DNA of 64,000 nucleotides from Laburnicola sp. R22_1 (GCA_014281115.1 JACONQ010000008.1:2046001-2110000), one strand, 5' to 3'; shown: positions 21,959-33,560, counted from the stretch's first letter. The notes: generated by a model from the letters alone, not told the origin. Numbers and translations are program-made.

Positions 21959-22588
21959 GTTGGGCAGGGTTCGGGTTCAGTGATCTGTGGGCGTTCTTGG
22001 ATAGTGAAGTGTGTTGGAGTTGGGTGGCTATGGCAAGAGTAGGCACGCCAGAAGGAGGGCCAGACGGGACGGAGGAACAGGAGGAGTACTCTGTATGCCG
22101 TCCCGCCCGCCGAAATCAAGATTGAGCCCGAGGCATATCACGCCTGGTGGCGACCATTTACGTCATGGTACGAGGCCGTGTGGATGCAACGCGTACTACG
22201 GTCCAGTACCTGCATGCGCTTGTCAGAAAAGCATCTTGCACAACGTGCAAAAAGTTGGCAGAAGCAGGAATGTGTCCACGTGCGGGTCGCCCGCATGCCC
22301 AGGTGGTGCTGCAAGGGGGTGCATGGATAGCTCAGCTCTCAGCCACAGCTTCCTACTGCGGCGTATACGCAGCTTCATTCACCATGTCAAGTCACGCACA
22401 CTTCGCATACGAGGGAGGCAGTCCAGCGCCATTATCAAGGTTACATAGTCTTTCTATGCACATGCATGCAAACAGGTAATTACATCATCAACGCCATGTT
22501 CCCAACGCCGCGAAGAGAGACGATCAAGCAAAAGCTCCATTATTATCCAATCGTGCAATAGACGGAAAGAAAGCTCGCCGGACACAGT
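21959..22588. other. Region between the paralogues, presumed promoter of paralogue 1
   Basis: About 600 bp with ordinary composition. Overlapping short frames occur on the plus strand at 22011-22479 but show no domain or codon pattern, so they are left out. No repeat seen. Confidence 0.5.
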
Positions 22589-23348
22589 TTAGTTGCTGCT
22601 CAAAGTCAGCCAGGACTCAATGAGATGTATGTAGAGCGCTGGACACTTACAGGAGACCAAGTGTGAGGTCACCGTGGATCTTCGCCTTGAGCTGGATTTC
22701 GATGTCGAGGTTGAGCTCCAGCCTCAGGCGGAGCTGCTCGCCCTTGCTGTCCTCCTCCTCGCCGCCACCACCGCCAGTCAAGCCTCCAAGGGCCTTGCCC
22801 GCCGTGTTGCCGACTTGATTGACAGCTTGGCCAGCCGTGTCCTGCACCATGCCGGTTGCGCCTCCAACGAGCTCGCCGCCAGGGACGTTCTCGCTGATGC
22901 CCTCGAGCGGGCCACCACCTTTGCCGCCCTGCTGCTTCTTCTGGCGCTGGCGGTTGCGGCGGCCGCCCGACGCAGACACATCAGAACGCGCAACGGACTC
23001 GGAGTCCGAGTCTTGCCCTCGTCGTCCACGGCCACGGGATTGGCGGCGCCTCGACTGCGACTTTGACTTTTGCTGTTGCGGCTCGGGCTCAGAGTCGTCG
23101 GCATCGGCGCTTGTTGTCGTTTGTTTGCGTCCTGCGTCCGCTTGCTCAGCCTCTCCTTCAGGGGCAGGCGTGGCTTCAGGAGTGGGCTGTTGCTGCTGAG
23201 GCTTCTTGTTGCCCAACTTCTTTGGCGTCTTTTTCTCGGTTTTCTTACTCGTGCTTTCTGCGCTGCCCTGGCCGCCGATGGAGGCGTTGGCATTGGCCTG
23301 GCCCTCTCCGGAGATGGAGTTCTTGGTCTCTTCGACTGTGTCCGCCAT
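22589..23348 (-). CDS. Uncharacterised Gly/Gln/Arg-rich protein, paralogue 2 of the tandem pair
   Basis: From MADTVEETKNSISGEG at 23348 the frame is open to a TAA at 22649-22647 (233 residues). The protein is low-complexity. It has a Thr/Lys-rich part (KKTEKKTPKKLGNKK), a Gln/Pro/Glu tract, an SR/RG-rich part (SQSRRRQSRGRGRRG) and a Gly-rich linker, then the conserved C-terminus (LRLELNLDIEIQLKAKIHGD, LTLGLL). The TAA is part of a consensus donor, CTGTAAGTGT. Splicing from 22650 to the acceptor at 22596 (GAGCAG, 55-nt intron) gives a last exon 22595-22589 encoding the ending LLN-stop. I prefer that spliced model and use its end coordinate. The unspliced alternative ends at 22647. RG/SR content suggests nucleic-acid or membrane-surface interaction, which is only an inference. 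Confidence 0.68.
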
Positions 23349-24417
23349 GATGTTGTAGGTAGTTCAAACGATGTAATTCAAAGTGTAGATGCAGTAGAGT
23401 GTTGAGGATGTCAAGGAAGAAGATGCACAAGCGCGAACTGACAAGAGAAAAGTCACAGAGAACAGGAACCGGTTTGAGCCAGAGGTACATCAGCTCCATG
23501 CACGGAACCACATAGCTATGCACTCTGACGCAATCAGTGGCACACGTAGTCGCTCGGAATCCCGCGATGCGTCGTTACTGAAGATCTTCGTCGTGTTAAG
23601 ATTCGCGTCGTTACAGTAATAGTAAAACCTGCCTTATCCCTGTACAGATCGTCGTGTCGCACGATGGACAAGCCTGGATTCCCATACGGCAAACCACCGA
23701 GCTTTGGTAGGGCTGCTGTATTGCATGTTACCTTGGCGTGTATAGATCCGTGCAAGTACTGTTATGCACACCTTCTTCAGGTTAGTGCTTGTCGGCGAGA
23801 TGAAACAGGCAGGGCTAGAAGCCTAGAACTACCCAGACCGGTATGTATTCATTATATCGATCCTGTTTGAATACAGCATGGCATAACTTGTATACAGGTA
23901 ATTTCAAAAACTGGTATCCGGGCCCGGGCTGAGATCGGGACGATGGCTGGCATTTGCTAGGTTCGCAAGGGTGGCCAACTTGCGGAGCCCTCCGCCGGAT
24001 CCTTGACAACGGGGCATAGGCGCTTGTTGGCATGGTTTTACCTAGATGATCCGACCAGGTAATACTGTAAATGGAACAGCAGGGAGCACAGTGGGAACAA
24101 GCCACTTTATTTCCGCTCCGCCCGTTACGCAATGGATCGCGATGGCGGCCGATAGCCAGTTGTAATGTGATGGCTCACTCGTCCTTGGTCGGCGCAAGTC
24201 AGCTGGTGGAGAGAACTTGAAGGAGAACGTGGTAGCTTTCGATGTGATGTGTGTCCTTTGTATGAAATGGAGAAGATGAGAAAGCACCGATCACATAGTG
24301 CACGAGCCACTTCAAATGTTGTTCGGAGCATGCCCCGCGCCAGAGACCCGTGGACAAGCACCACATGCACTACACGAGGTCACAATCGCATCTGTTTATT
24401 AGCATCCCACAGGTGAT
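23349..24417. other. Intergenic region with a possible fragment of a repeat end
   Basis: Presumed promoter of paralogue 2 and upstream region of the DUF2470 gene. Near 23572-23607 the words GAAGATCTTCGTCGTGTTAA and GATTC resemble the terminal sequence of the repeat family at 30562 (GAAGATCTTTGTTGTGTTAA), in an unmutated form. This is about 30 bp only. No gene is supported here. Confidence 0.5.
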
Positions 24418-25155
24418 ATGGCAACTCCCGAGGCACAAGAAACTGCCACCAAAGAGCGAATCGTAAAGCACATGAACTCTGACCATGCCGACTCGGTGAG
24501 CTCCTACCTTGAGCACATATGCGAGCACGGTGAGGTTTGACACTGACTTCTGCAGGTCCATCGATACTTGGAAGCGTTTAAACAAAAATCTTTCTATCAA
24601 GTCCGCAGTGCTCGTCTGGCAGATGTGACACTGAACGACATGAAATTCCACTGTGGTGGACAACAGCTCACTATCCCCTTCGATCCACCGATGAAGTCCC
24701 TTCGTGAGGCACGCGAACGCCTCGTGCAAATGGACAAGGATGCCCTTCAAGCTCTGGGTCGCAGCGACATTACTGTCACCAAGTACATTCCGCCCTATGT
24801 GCATTTTCTTCATCTGTTCAACTTCACTCAATGTCTGCTCACCTACGTCGCCTTCTCCCGCCAGGCAAACTTCAAACCTGGGTCAATTCTTTATGACAAC
24901 TTGTTCTTCCAGCTCCCTCGCTTCAACAAGTTCTGCTTGACGATTCAGCCACTCTTGATTGGGATCATGCTGGGCATCCACGTCCTTGAAACTGTATACA
25001 TGGTCAGGAAGCTAGGCAGGCACGGTGTGACACCTTACGACGGCATTTGGTGGACTTGGGCTGGAAGCTGCTTCGTCGAGGGCTGGACTGCCTTCAAGAG
25101 GATGGATGACATGATCGAGGAGAAGAGGAAGGAGAAGGAAGCGAAGAAGCACTGA
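24418..25155 (+). CDS. DUF2470-domain integral membrane protein
   Basis: Two exons (24418-24495, 24556-25155) with a 60-nt phase-0 intron give 225 residues. The start MATPEAQETATKERIVKHMN leads straight into the DUF2470 signature HMNSDH, and the splice joins DHADS to VHRYLEAF as the family requires. DUF2470 domains occur in haem-utilisation (HugZ-like) and chloroplast proteins and adopt a flavin-reductase-like split-barrel. Residues of about 105-190 hold three hydrophobic segments (HFLHLFNFTQCLLTYVAF, LTIQPLLIGIMLGIHVLETV, GIWWTWAGSCFVEGW), so the protein is membrane anchored, with a Lys/Glu-rich cytosolic-looking tail ending KEAKKH. The combination of DUF2470 with a membrane tail is common in fungi. 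The function is unknown. Confidence 0.82.
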
Positions 25156-25458
25156 GTCCATTGATACTACGATGCCCCCTGATATTGTTTCTCACATTAT
25201 GATCCAATAAAACAACAATATCTGAGTGCTTTGATATATGACTCCGTCGACGTCGACATCTGGTAGCATTGTATCTATGGCTTCCAAAGGTTGTCTGAGA
25301 GCGTGACATGGCTCCGAATTCGGCAAGCGCAATCGATAAGCATAGTTTTCGGCGAAGTCGGAGTCACATCAAATCTCCAACCACCCTCATCCGCATGATA
25401 CCCCAAGCTTAACGTGACGCTGTTTCTTCTTGTTTGTTCCGTGTACCATAGGCGTCCA
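25156..25458. other. Short intergenic region
   Basis: 3' region of the DUF2470 gene, including an AATAAAA signal-like word near 25206-25212, and the promoter region of the aminotransferase gene. No further feature. Confidence 0.55.
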
Positions 25459-27039
25459 ATGGCTCTGCGATTTTCTTCCAGGCAGCTGGCTACCGCATTG
25501 CGCGTGCCGCGTACCAATTGCTGCTCGGCGCGATTTTCCTCTACTACTACTGCTGCATTGGAGGGCTCAAGCCTCGCTCGAGATGTAAAGGAGTCGATAG
25601 CAGTATGCATGCTGATTAAAAACACTACATGTCTGCAGTGCTAACCGTCCTGCAGCGAGAAGCCTCTTTACCCACGCCTGACCCTCCATCCACGTCCAAA
25701 ACGGCCGGCCTCGTCAACCAACAACTTCCGTATATGGTCCCTACCTATGTTCGCCCACCGCCCATGTTCGAATTTGGACAAGGGTGCTATCTATACGATT
25801 TGGAAAACAGGAAATACTTGGACTTCGCAGCCGGCATTGCTGTCAATGCGCTAGGACATTGCGACGAAGGTGTTGCGCAAGTGATTACTCAACAGGTGCG
25901 TCTCATCGCTACAGTGGCAACGACACCGCAGACATGAGACACCATGCTGACGGCTTTGACTATAGGCGCGACTCCTCATGCACACCTCGAATCTGTACCA
26001 CAACCCCCAAACCGGTATGCTTTCGAAGCAGCTCATCCAGCTCACCCATGCCACGCGTGGCTTCGCTTCTGCTACGCGCACCTTTATCTGCAACAGCGGA
26101 TCTGAGGCGAACGAGGCTGCTATAAAATTTGCTCGCAAGGTCGGCAAGGAAGTGTCACCAGACAAGCCCAAACATGAGTTTGTCTCCTTCCAGGGCTCGT
26201 TTCATGGTCGAACAATGGGTTCTCTGAGCGCGACCCCAAATCCAAAGTATCAGAAGCCTTTCTCGCCCATGTTACCCGGTTTCAGATACGGAACTTTCAA
26301 CGATGTGGATGGAATCAATGACTTAGTGACGGAGGAGACGTGCGGAGTCATAATCGAGCCCATCCAGGGCGAGGGTGGTGTGAATGTCGCAACGGCTGAG
26401 TTTCTAGTCGCGTTGCGGAAGCGCTGCACTGAAATCGGTGCTGTGCTCGTCTACGACGAGATTCAATGTGGTCTAGGGAGGACAGGCACATTCTGGGCTC
26501 ACGCGGCATATCCGAAAGAATGTCATCCAGACATTGTTACCACAGCCAAGGCTCTTGGTAACGGATTTCCGATCGGCGCGACCATTGTAAACGACTTTGT
26601 CTGTGACCACATTCAGACCGGCGATCACGGCACAACATTTGGCGGCAATCCTCTTGGCTGCCGCGTGGCTTCCTATGTCCTGTCGCGCCTGTCCTCTCCT
26701 GAGATTCTCGAATCAGTACCCAAGAAGTCGGAAGTATTCAAGGAGCATTTCCGATCCTTACAGAAGCGTTTCCCGGGCCAGATCAGGGAATTCAGAGGGC
26801 AAGGCTTGATACTCGGGCTGCAACTCGATACTGACCCGACTCCGATTATAACTGCGGCACGGGAACGAGGCCTGCTAGTTATCAGTTGTGGAACGAACAC
26901 TTTGAGGTTTGTCCCGCCGCTTGTCATTACCGAAGCGGAGATCAATGCTGGCATGGCTATCTTGGCCGATGCAATGGAGAGTGTCTGGAGCAAAGGGGAG
27001 CAGGTACCGGGGACGCCTGGACAGCAGGAGATGCGATGA
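25459..27039 (+). CDS. ARG8: Acetylornithine aminotransferase, mitochondrial
   Basis: Exons 25459-25602, 25656-25895 and 25966-27039 (introns of 53 and 70 nt, branch sequence CTAAC visible in the first) give 485 residues. The start MALRFSSRQLATALRVPRTN is Arg/Ser-rich without acids, a mitochondrial presequence; an upstream in-frame Met at 25414 is less likely. Class-III aminotransferase landmarks follow in order: CNSGSEANEAA (PLP phosphate cup), FHGRTMGSLSAT, EPIQGEGG, VYDEIQCGLGRTG (Asp292 contacts the pyridine N) and TTAKALGNGFPIGA with the PLP Lys323, then TTFGGNPLGC. GLGRTGTFWAH and the overall spacing favour acetylornithine over ornithine aminotransferase. It converts N-acetylglutamate semialdehyde plus glutamate to N-acetylornithine in arginine synthesis. 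No lesion. Confidence 0.92.
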
Positions 27040-27386
27040 TGTTGAATTGCCTATCTGCTTCTATACTTTCAGCACGGCGTTTAGGGCAAGGCATTCCATT
27101 GCCTGGGTGTATAGACAAAATACCGTGACGGTCGGTCTTCTTCGTTAATGAAACGGAATAATCTCGTACACAGAATCATCGCAAGGTGTTCCTTGCACAG
27201 GCTCAATATGCGCAAACTTCCGCCTGTGTACTATGAGTTCAAATCTACGGTGCCGAATTATATTGCTGCTGTTTGAAATATAGGGCTCCACGAGTGGCAG
27301 CCTGAGGCATCAGAAACGTGGGCCAGAAAAGTTTCTTGCGCCACCTCGGCCGCTCAACCCCGCGACACGACACACACGCGCGTCAA

Positions 27387-28858
27387 ATGGAGGACGACCG
27401 AGCAGCCACGAATCTGGGGCCCTCAGCAGGGGAGGGCGTGCCTGATGAAGTTCCCGTCGTGCCAAAGCAACCCAAGCGGCGTTTCGTAGGCAGGAAGACG
27501 GCGACCGAGGCAGGCAAGACGGCAGATGCCAACGCGAACATCGAGGACTCGAGCGCGATACAAGGTGTGAGACACCCCCCAGAACACCACGAGAAGGTTA
27601 TCTGTGCTGACAGTATTGCGAAGGGGCCCAGCCGCGTCGTACAGCCCGCGCGCTGAACTCGATCCCCGACTCGATTCTCCACGATGCCGACATCAACGCC
27701 GCCATCGCCCTCCTCCCACCCAACTACAACTTCGAAATCCACAAATGTATCCATCGCATCCGCTCGTCGGGGGCGACCAACATCGCCCTGCAGTTCCCCG
27801 AGGGGCTGCTCCTCTTCGCGACTACCATTTCCGACATCCTCACGCGCTTCTGCCCCGGCACGACTACACTGATCATGGGGGACGTAACGTACGGCGCATG
27901 TTGTATTGACGATTTTACCGCACGAGCGCTGGGATGCGACTTGCTGATCCACTATGCACACAGCTGCCTGATCCCGGTGGCGGTAACCAAGATTGCGACG
28001 CTATACATATTCGTGGCAATCGGCATCGACACGCAGCATTTGGTGAACACCATAACGCAGAACTTCCCAACCGGAAAGACGATAGCCTTGGTCGGAACAA
28101 TACAGTTCAACGCGACAATACACGGTATTGTATCGGTTCTGAAAAGAGAAGGGTACAATGCCATAGTCCCGCAAATCGCGCCGCTATCGAAGGGCGAGAT
28201 CCTAGGCTGTACATCACCATCTATGGCGATCAAGCAGGGTCAACTGGATGCGAAGGGACGAGAAGAACCGGTTCCAGATATGCTGCTATACCTAGGCGAC
28301 GGACGCTTCCATCTCGAAAGCGCTATGATCGCGAACCCCTCGCTCCCCGCATACCGCTACGATCCTTATTCTCGTCGCCTGACCCACGAAACCTATGCGC
28401 ACGCATCGCTCTACTCTCTTCGACGGACGGCTATTCTCACAGCTCGGAAGGCGCGTACGTGGGGAATCATACTCGGGTCGCTTGGTCGCCAGGGCAATCC
28501 ACACACCCTAACGCTCATCGAGAACGAGCTGAAACGGCAAGGACTCAATTCCGTAAATCTGCTCCTCTCTGAGATTTTTCCTGGGAAGTTAGCAATGATG
28601 GATGACGTGGACGCTTGGGTTCAAATTGCGTGTCCTCGACTGAGCATCGATTGGGGGTATGCATTCCCGCGGCCGCTTCTGAGTCCGTATGAGGCGCTCG
28701 TTGCGCTGGGCGTTAGAGATGCACCTTGGCTGGAAGAAGAAGTCGGAGAGAAAGAGGCTAGGAAGAATCTATATCCTATGGACTTTTATGCGAAAGAAGG
28801 GTTGGGCCGGACGACAGTGGACCACGTGAAAGCTGCGGAGGTGGAGATCGGAGGTTGA
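27387..28858 (+). CDS. DPH1: 2-(3-amino-3-carboxypropyl)histidine synthase subunit 1 (diphthamide synthesis)
   Basis: Exon 1 27387-27566 and exon 2 27614-28858 with a 47-nt phase-0 intron give 474 residues. The donor GTGAGA was preferred to the one 2 nt upstream because it alone keeps the frame into [20 protein letters not shown]. Three Cys of the family's [4Fe-4S] cluster come from separate domains, here about Cys156 (GDVTYGACC), Cys259 (EILGCTSP) and Cys400 ([13 protein letters not shown]). [24 protein letters not shown] and [17 protein letters not shown] are further hallmarks. With DPH2 it transfers the aminocarboxypropyl group of SAM to a histidine of elongation factor 2 in the cytosol. 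The N-terminal 60 residues are family-variable and charged. No lesion. Confidence 0.92.
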
Positions 28859-29560
28859 GTATCAGGGGAATGTTGGGCATGGTTCGGCGTTGAAGGCACT
28901 CGGAAGAAAATGGGTTCGAATAATTGAAAGGCGCACATCGGCTTGGTATTGGAAGAAGATATCTGATTAGATGGCTTGGGAAAATAAAGACTGTTGCTCT
29001 CGTAAAGTCTTCGAGGATGACTTTGCTGATATCCATGACACCATGTTCCCTGTACAGCTGCCATCTCACACCGAGATTTTGCCCCATCCAAGCCATACCT
29101 TGCTCAAAGCTGCGACAACATCTTCCAAAGACCTCACTCATCAACAAAGCGCAAAGTCCCACACTTTTCCGCACCCCAACCTACTCGCATCCTCGCCGAC
29201 GGAAACCCCGCGGCCACCACCGACCGGTACCGGTCCGACAGCCAGCCCCAATCCTCGGACCCCAACGGAAAACCGGCAGGAAGCCTGCCTCGCGGAAAAC
29301 TCCAACCAAGCAAGCGACGGGAAACGCAGCAATATTTACTCGAAAGATGTGTGCGAGGTATCGATGGCAGGGTGGTTTCGCGTCTCGTCGTTGCTGGTTA
29401 GGCATGTGGGGCTGGGGGTTGGCCAATTAGGTGGCAGGAGAGGCATGTGGTGGGATGTGATTGGTTGGGAATATTTTGGGAAGCTTACGAAGGGGGATTT
29501 TGTCAGCGTCTATCAAGGTGCGGAACGAGGAATATGAGTTTTGTCATCGGAGGGGGACGG
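28859..29560. other. Intergenic region upstream of the small-protein gene
   Basis: Ordinary composition. Overlapping open frames on both strands (about 28786-29537) contradict one another and show no domain. From about 29200 the plus strand is rich in C/A and then G, as in a promoter region. No repeat or RNA gene seen. Confidence 0.5.
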
Positions 29561-29567
29561 TCGGGCA

Positions 29568-29573
29568 TATAAA
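29568..29573 (+). promoter_or_regulatory. Probable TATA box of the small-protein gene
   Basis: TATAAA in the context GGGCATATAAAGGCTGGG, 190 bp upstream of the start codon at 29763. A long pyrimidine/A-rich leader (ACATCAACCACCACCCAAGC) precedes the ATG. The distance suits a transcript with an untranslated leader of 130-160 nt. Confidence 0.55.
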
Positions 29574-29762
29574 GGCTGGGTGGGACGGGGACGGGGAGAA
29601 GCTATACCATGCCCAGGGGACCAAGCATCCAAGGCTTCTTATACGAATCGGTTCTCGTTTGGCTCTTTATAAGCTACAACTCATACAATTGAAGCTATTA
29701 AAATCATTTATTCCGTCTATCGGACAACATCAACCACCACCCAAGCTCCAACACACCTAGAA

Positions 29763-30026
29763 ATGCCCAACCCACCATTTCCATCCCCGTCCCGCCAAAC
29801 CTCCTCCTCCAGCACCACATCCACATCCAGCACAACCACCTCCACCCCCTATACCACCAGCGCGTACTCTTCACAAATCACGCTCCCACACGACCCCACT
29901 GACGAACTAAAGATGTCCCTGCTTGCGGGCGAGAAAGAAAGCAGAGTCAAGAGGGCAGCGAGGGAGGTGGGTAGGATGGTCAAAGAGCATCATCGCAGTG
30001 TCAGTGCGGCGTATCGGTCATATTAA
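29763..30026 (+). CDS. Small Ser/Thr-rich protein, unrecognised
   Basis: 87 residues. The first 45 are almost only Ser, Thr, Pro and Tyr (RQTSSSSTTSTSSTTTSTPY). The rest is a charged, probably helical segment (DELKMSLLAGEKESRVKRAA and REVGRMVKEHH) ending SAAYRSY. Start context is CTAGAAATGCCC. There is no signal peptide, so the Ser/Thr tract is unlikely to be secreted mucin-type sequence. Support for a real gene comes from the TATA box, the typical leader and a coding-like amphipathic C-terminus. I know no family for it, and a regulatory or stress-related role would be guesswork. Confidence 0.55.
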   Translation: MPNPPFPSPSRQTSSSSTTSTSSTTTSTPYTTSAYSSQITLPHDPTDELKMSLLAGEKESRVKRAAREVGRMVKEHHRSVSAAYRSY

Positions 30027-30560
30027 GCGGCGGGGACGGCGACGTGAGGTACCTTTGCTATCTTTGGGTTTGTTGGGTTTGGGATGGGGGTAGGGGGTGG
30101 TGGTGGTGGTGGATAAATGATGGGGTCATATGGAATGTTTTTATTCAAGGTTTTGTGATTTGCTTTTACGGTTTTAGTGCAGAATGACCTGTTTTTGAAA
30201 TGCGCGATTTAAATGAATGTAATCGTTGGTCTCTGCTTCTTCAGTTGCAGTGTGGACTTTTTGGTTGCTACTGATATCGCAGGCGAACGTTATAATTCTA
30301 CGCTAAGGATTAAGCGCAGGAGTTTGCTCGTGAAGCAAGCTACCTAGTGATCTATCGAGGACGGAAAGTTTTCGGGTGGTATATCTTTATTGCGCATACT
30401 GAGGCCGCTGCTTCGCACTGGCTGGTAACCGCTACAGCCCTCCTTGGATTGAGGACCAGAGTCCCTAGAGGAGGGAGAGAATTTCACCTTGGGCGTTGTT
30501 TTCGCTTTCAAAACGTAACATTCTTCTGTGGATTCTAATACATGTGATGAAAAGACGTAT
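30027..30560. other. 3' region of the small gene and transition to repeats
   Basis: Contains a (GGT)n run at about 30096-30113, then sequence of ordinary composition up to 30560, where the AT-rich repeat block starts abruptly with the end of a repeat element. A frame of about 90 codons crossing the border on the minus strand is not a gene. Confidence 0.55.
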
Positions 30561-30561
30561 A

Positions 30562-32217
30562 TTGAAGATCTTTGTTGTGTTAAGATTCTAACTAAGGTTA
30601 AATCCGCACTATACATAGAGAGGAGTAAAACAGGAGGTACTAAAACCTAGTACCTAGTATATAGTAGTAGTAACAAAATATATACAAAATAATAATAATT
30701 TTATTATTAATATTTTATATAGTAGTATTATTAATAGTAATTAATAAATAGTCTACTATCTAGTATAACTAAGTTATATTAAACATCTTCGTTATGTAGA
30801 GATTCTAACTAAGATTAAGTCCACACTATACATAGAGAGAAGTAAAATAGAAGGCACTAAAACCTAGTATCTAGTATATAGTAGTAGTAACAAAATATAT
30901 ATAAAATAATAATAATTTTATTATTAACTTTCTTTATAGTAGTATTATTAATAGTAGTTAATAAATAGTCTACTATTTAGTATGACTAAGTCACATATTA
31001 TTTCTTAACTAGTAGACTGCGAAGTTACAACTATAGAAGTAGTGTAGGCAATAGAATAGCAAAACTATAGTTTACTATATATATAGTATATAAGTCTACT
31101 TTTATAATATTAGTAATATCTAGTACACTAAATCTTTATTTTTAATATATAATTACCACTACTATCTTTTAAATCTAGCTTTTTACCTATTATGTCTAGC
31201 GACGCGACACTATTCTAGCGCCCTAAGTACACTACTTCCACCCATAACTAAGTTATCTATTATCTCTTAACTAGTAAACTATTAAAAAGCTATAGTAGAG
31301 TATTTATAACGCGCTAACCCTTTTTATTAATATCTTAAAACGCTTTTCTATATATACAATAATAGGAGAGATATTTGCTATTATTGTAATATTTTTATTA
31401 GAAACCCCTTAGTCGCAAAAAAACTATAGTAGAGTATAGAGTTATAACTATAGTTTACTATATATATAGTGTATAAGTTTACTTACTCTTATAATATTTA
31501 TAATATTTAAAAATTCTTCTTCTTTAACTTATATAAGACTAATTCTTTTAAATCTAACTCTTTATTATATGTAGTAACGTAATATCTTTTTAGTGTCTTA
31601 AAATTATATTATCTAATACCTATAGTTAGATAGCTACTAAAGAATTTAAAACTAGCATAGATAACTAGCTAGGTAATATTAGCTATCTAGCTTATCTACT
31701 ATAAAATATAGTTTAATAAGTAGGGCTACTAAAAACTAAATTAATTATACTATTCTAAAAGTTATATCTAATAATTTATTTAGGCTATATATAATCTTTA
31801 TATAACTCTAAATCTTTAAGTGCTAAGCTATTCTTTTATATAAAGGCCTAGGTAGAAATATAATAATCTTTATAAGAAAATAATAGCACTTTAGTATTAT
31901 ATTACTAGCAAGGCTAAAGAATAGAATAAGATATAGTAATAGGCGCCTATTAGAAAAGAAGAAAGTATTTCTTATATATTACTAGAGTGTACGCGCATAG
32001 CTATAGTAGAAAAAGCTTCTTATAGTAGTTAATATTATATAGATATATAATAATAATAAGTAAAGTTAGTAGTTAAAAGGTAATAAGAGTAAAGATAAGC
32101 GACAGTTACTACTACTATATACTAGGTACTAGATTTTAGTGCCTTCTACTTTACTCCTCTCTATATATAGTATAGACTTAACCTTAGTTAGAATTTCTAT
32201 ATAACAAAGATATTTAA
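30562..32217. mobile_element. Terminal-inverted-repeat element (family R1), with a second left end inside
   Basis: The left end TTGAAGATCTTTGTTGTGTT, preceded by TA, and the right end (inverted, ending GATATTTAA before TA at 32218-32219) share more than 100 bp of inverted sequence. This includes CACTATACATAGAGAGGAGT and the words AAAACCTAGTACCTAG. A second left end begins at 30779, about 217 bp further in, so one truncated copy abuts another. No transposase is recognisable. The interior contains one dispersed 115-bp repeat (31317-31430). Confidence 0.7.
31317..31430 (-). repeat. Dispersed ~115-bp repeat, single copy
   Basis: Runs from CTAACCCTTTTTATTAATAT through AAAACGCTTTTCTATATATA to TTAGAAACCCCTTAGTCGC. 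It is the reverse orientation of the unit at 7725-8045. Further copies are at 33726-33835 and 62663-62745. Confidence 0.65.
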
Positions 32218-32224
32218 TATATTT

Positions 32225-33560
32225 TGTAATATTTATATATAAATATATAGTACTAATAATATATTATGTAAATTTTTAAAAAAGCTGTAATAAAAGTAAA
32301 GTAGTTAAAAAGTTATTAAAGTTTATACTTTTTAGAATAGTGTTCTTTACTAAGCTACTAATTTTCGCCTAATCTAATTCTTTTAAATAATTATAAAACT
32401 ATATTTTTCTATTTTTAAACCTATAAAATCTAGAATTTAGGGTTAGATAGAAGTTCTATATAATACACTAGTAATTAATATTATTATATTAACTAGTAAT
32501 TACTATATAGTAAAAGACTTTAACTTTATACTTTAAAAATCCTAATTTTTTAAAGCCTACTAAGCAGCTTACTAAGCAGCTTACTAAGCTTTTTAAATTT
32601 TAGCTAATTAAAAGCTTTATTTGCTTATTAATTAGTATTTTATAAGTAGTATAGGCATTTAGGATACTCTAGCTACTCTAGCTACTTTAGGTGCACTAGC
32701 AGTATAGTTGTATATTTTTACACAATCTTACGTATACGTATACTAAAAAAGTAGTATTACTAGTGTACTCTAAGCGTATTTAGTGTATAGATATATATAA
32801 GTATATTTAGAGCTACTTAAGTACTCTAGATACTTATACTTACTTAAAACTTTTTCTAATATATATATAAGACTATATTACTATACTATAGTTTAGAGTA
32901 AAAAAGGTATAAAATAGCGCTAGCGCTATAACTAGTATATTAGAAAAATTTTTGTGCGCGTATAAGTATCTAGAGTATCTAAGTAGTTTTATATAAGGCT
33001 ACGTACGTCTATATACTAAATATACTTAGAGTATACTAGTATTACTACTTTTCTTTTAGTATATATATGTATAAGGTTATATAAAAATACGCACCTATAC
33101 TACTAGTGTATCTAGAGTAGCTAGAGTAGCTAGAGTACTCTAGATACCTATACTACCTATAAAATACTAATTAATAAGTAGATAAAGCTCTTTAATTAGC
33201 TAAAATTTAAAAAAAACTTAGTAAGCTATTTAGCAAGCTACTTAGTAAGCTTTTAAAACAAATTTTAAAGTATAAAGTTAAAGTCTCTTACTAGATAGTA
33301 ATTACTAGTTAATATAATAGTACTAATTACTAGCGTATTATATAGAACTTCTATCTAATTCTAAATTCTAGGTTTTGTAGATTTAAAAATAGAAAAATAT
33401 AGTTCTATAATTATTTAAAAGAATTAGATTAGGCGAAAATTAGTGGCTTAGTAAAGAACACTATTTTAAAAAGTATAAACTTTAATAACTTTTTAACTAC
33501 TTTACTTTTATTAAAACTTTTTAAAATTTTAAATAATATATTATTAGTACTATATTTTTA
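32225..33560. repeat. Large inverted repeat (foldback) with arms of about 620-650 bp
   Basis: Left arm about 32225-32872 and right arm about 32938-33560 are inverted copies of one another. For example ATAGTGTTCTTTACTAAGC in the left arm answers GCTTAGTAAAGAACACTAT in the right, and TACTTAAAACTTTTTCTAAT answers the start of the right arm. About 65 bp separates them and includes the palindrome TAGCGCTAGCGCTA. One arm-like copy exists alone at 15740-16540. Confidence 0.75.

Noticed and set aside
22674..23405. Plus-strand frames of 95-130 codons
   Set aside because: They are mirrors of the low-complexity Gly/Arg/Gln coding sequence on the minus strand.
28924..29537. Plus-strand frames of 168 and 188 codons
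   Set aside because: They overlap each other in different frames, with frequent cysteines and tryptophans without order and no domain. This is promoter region of the small gene.
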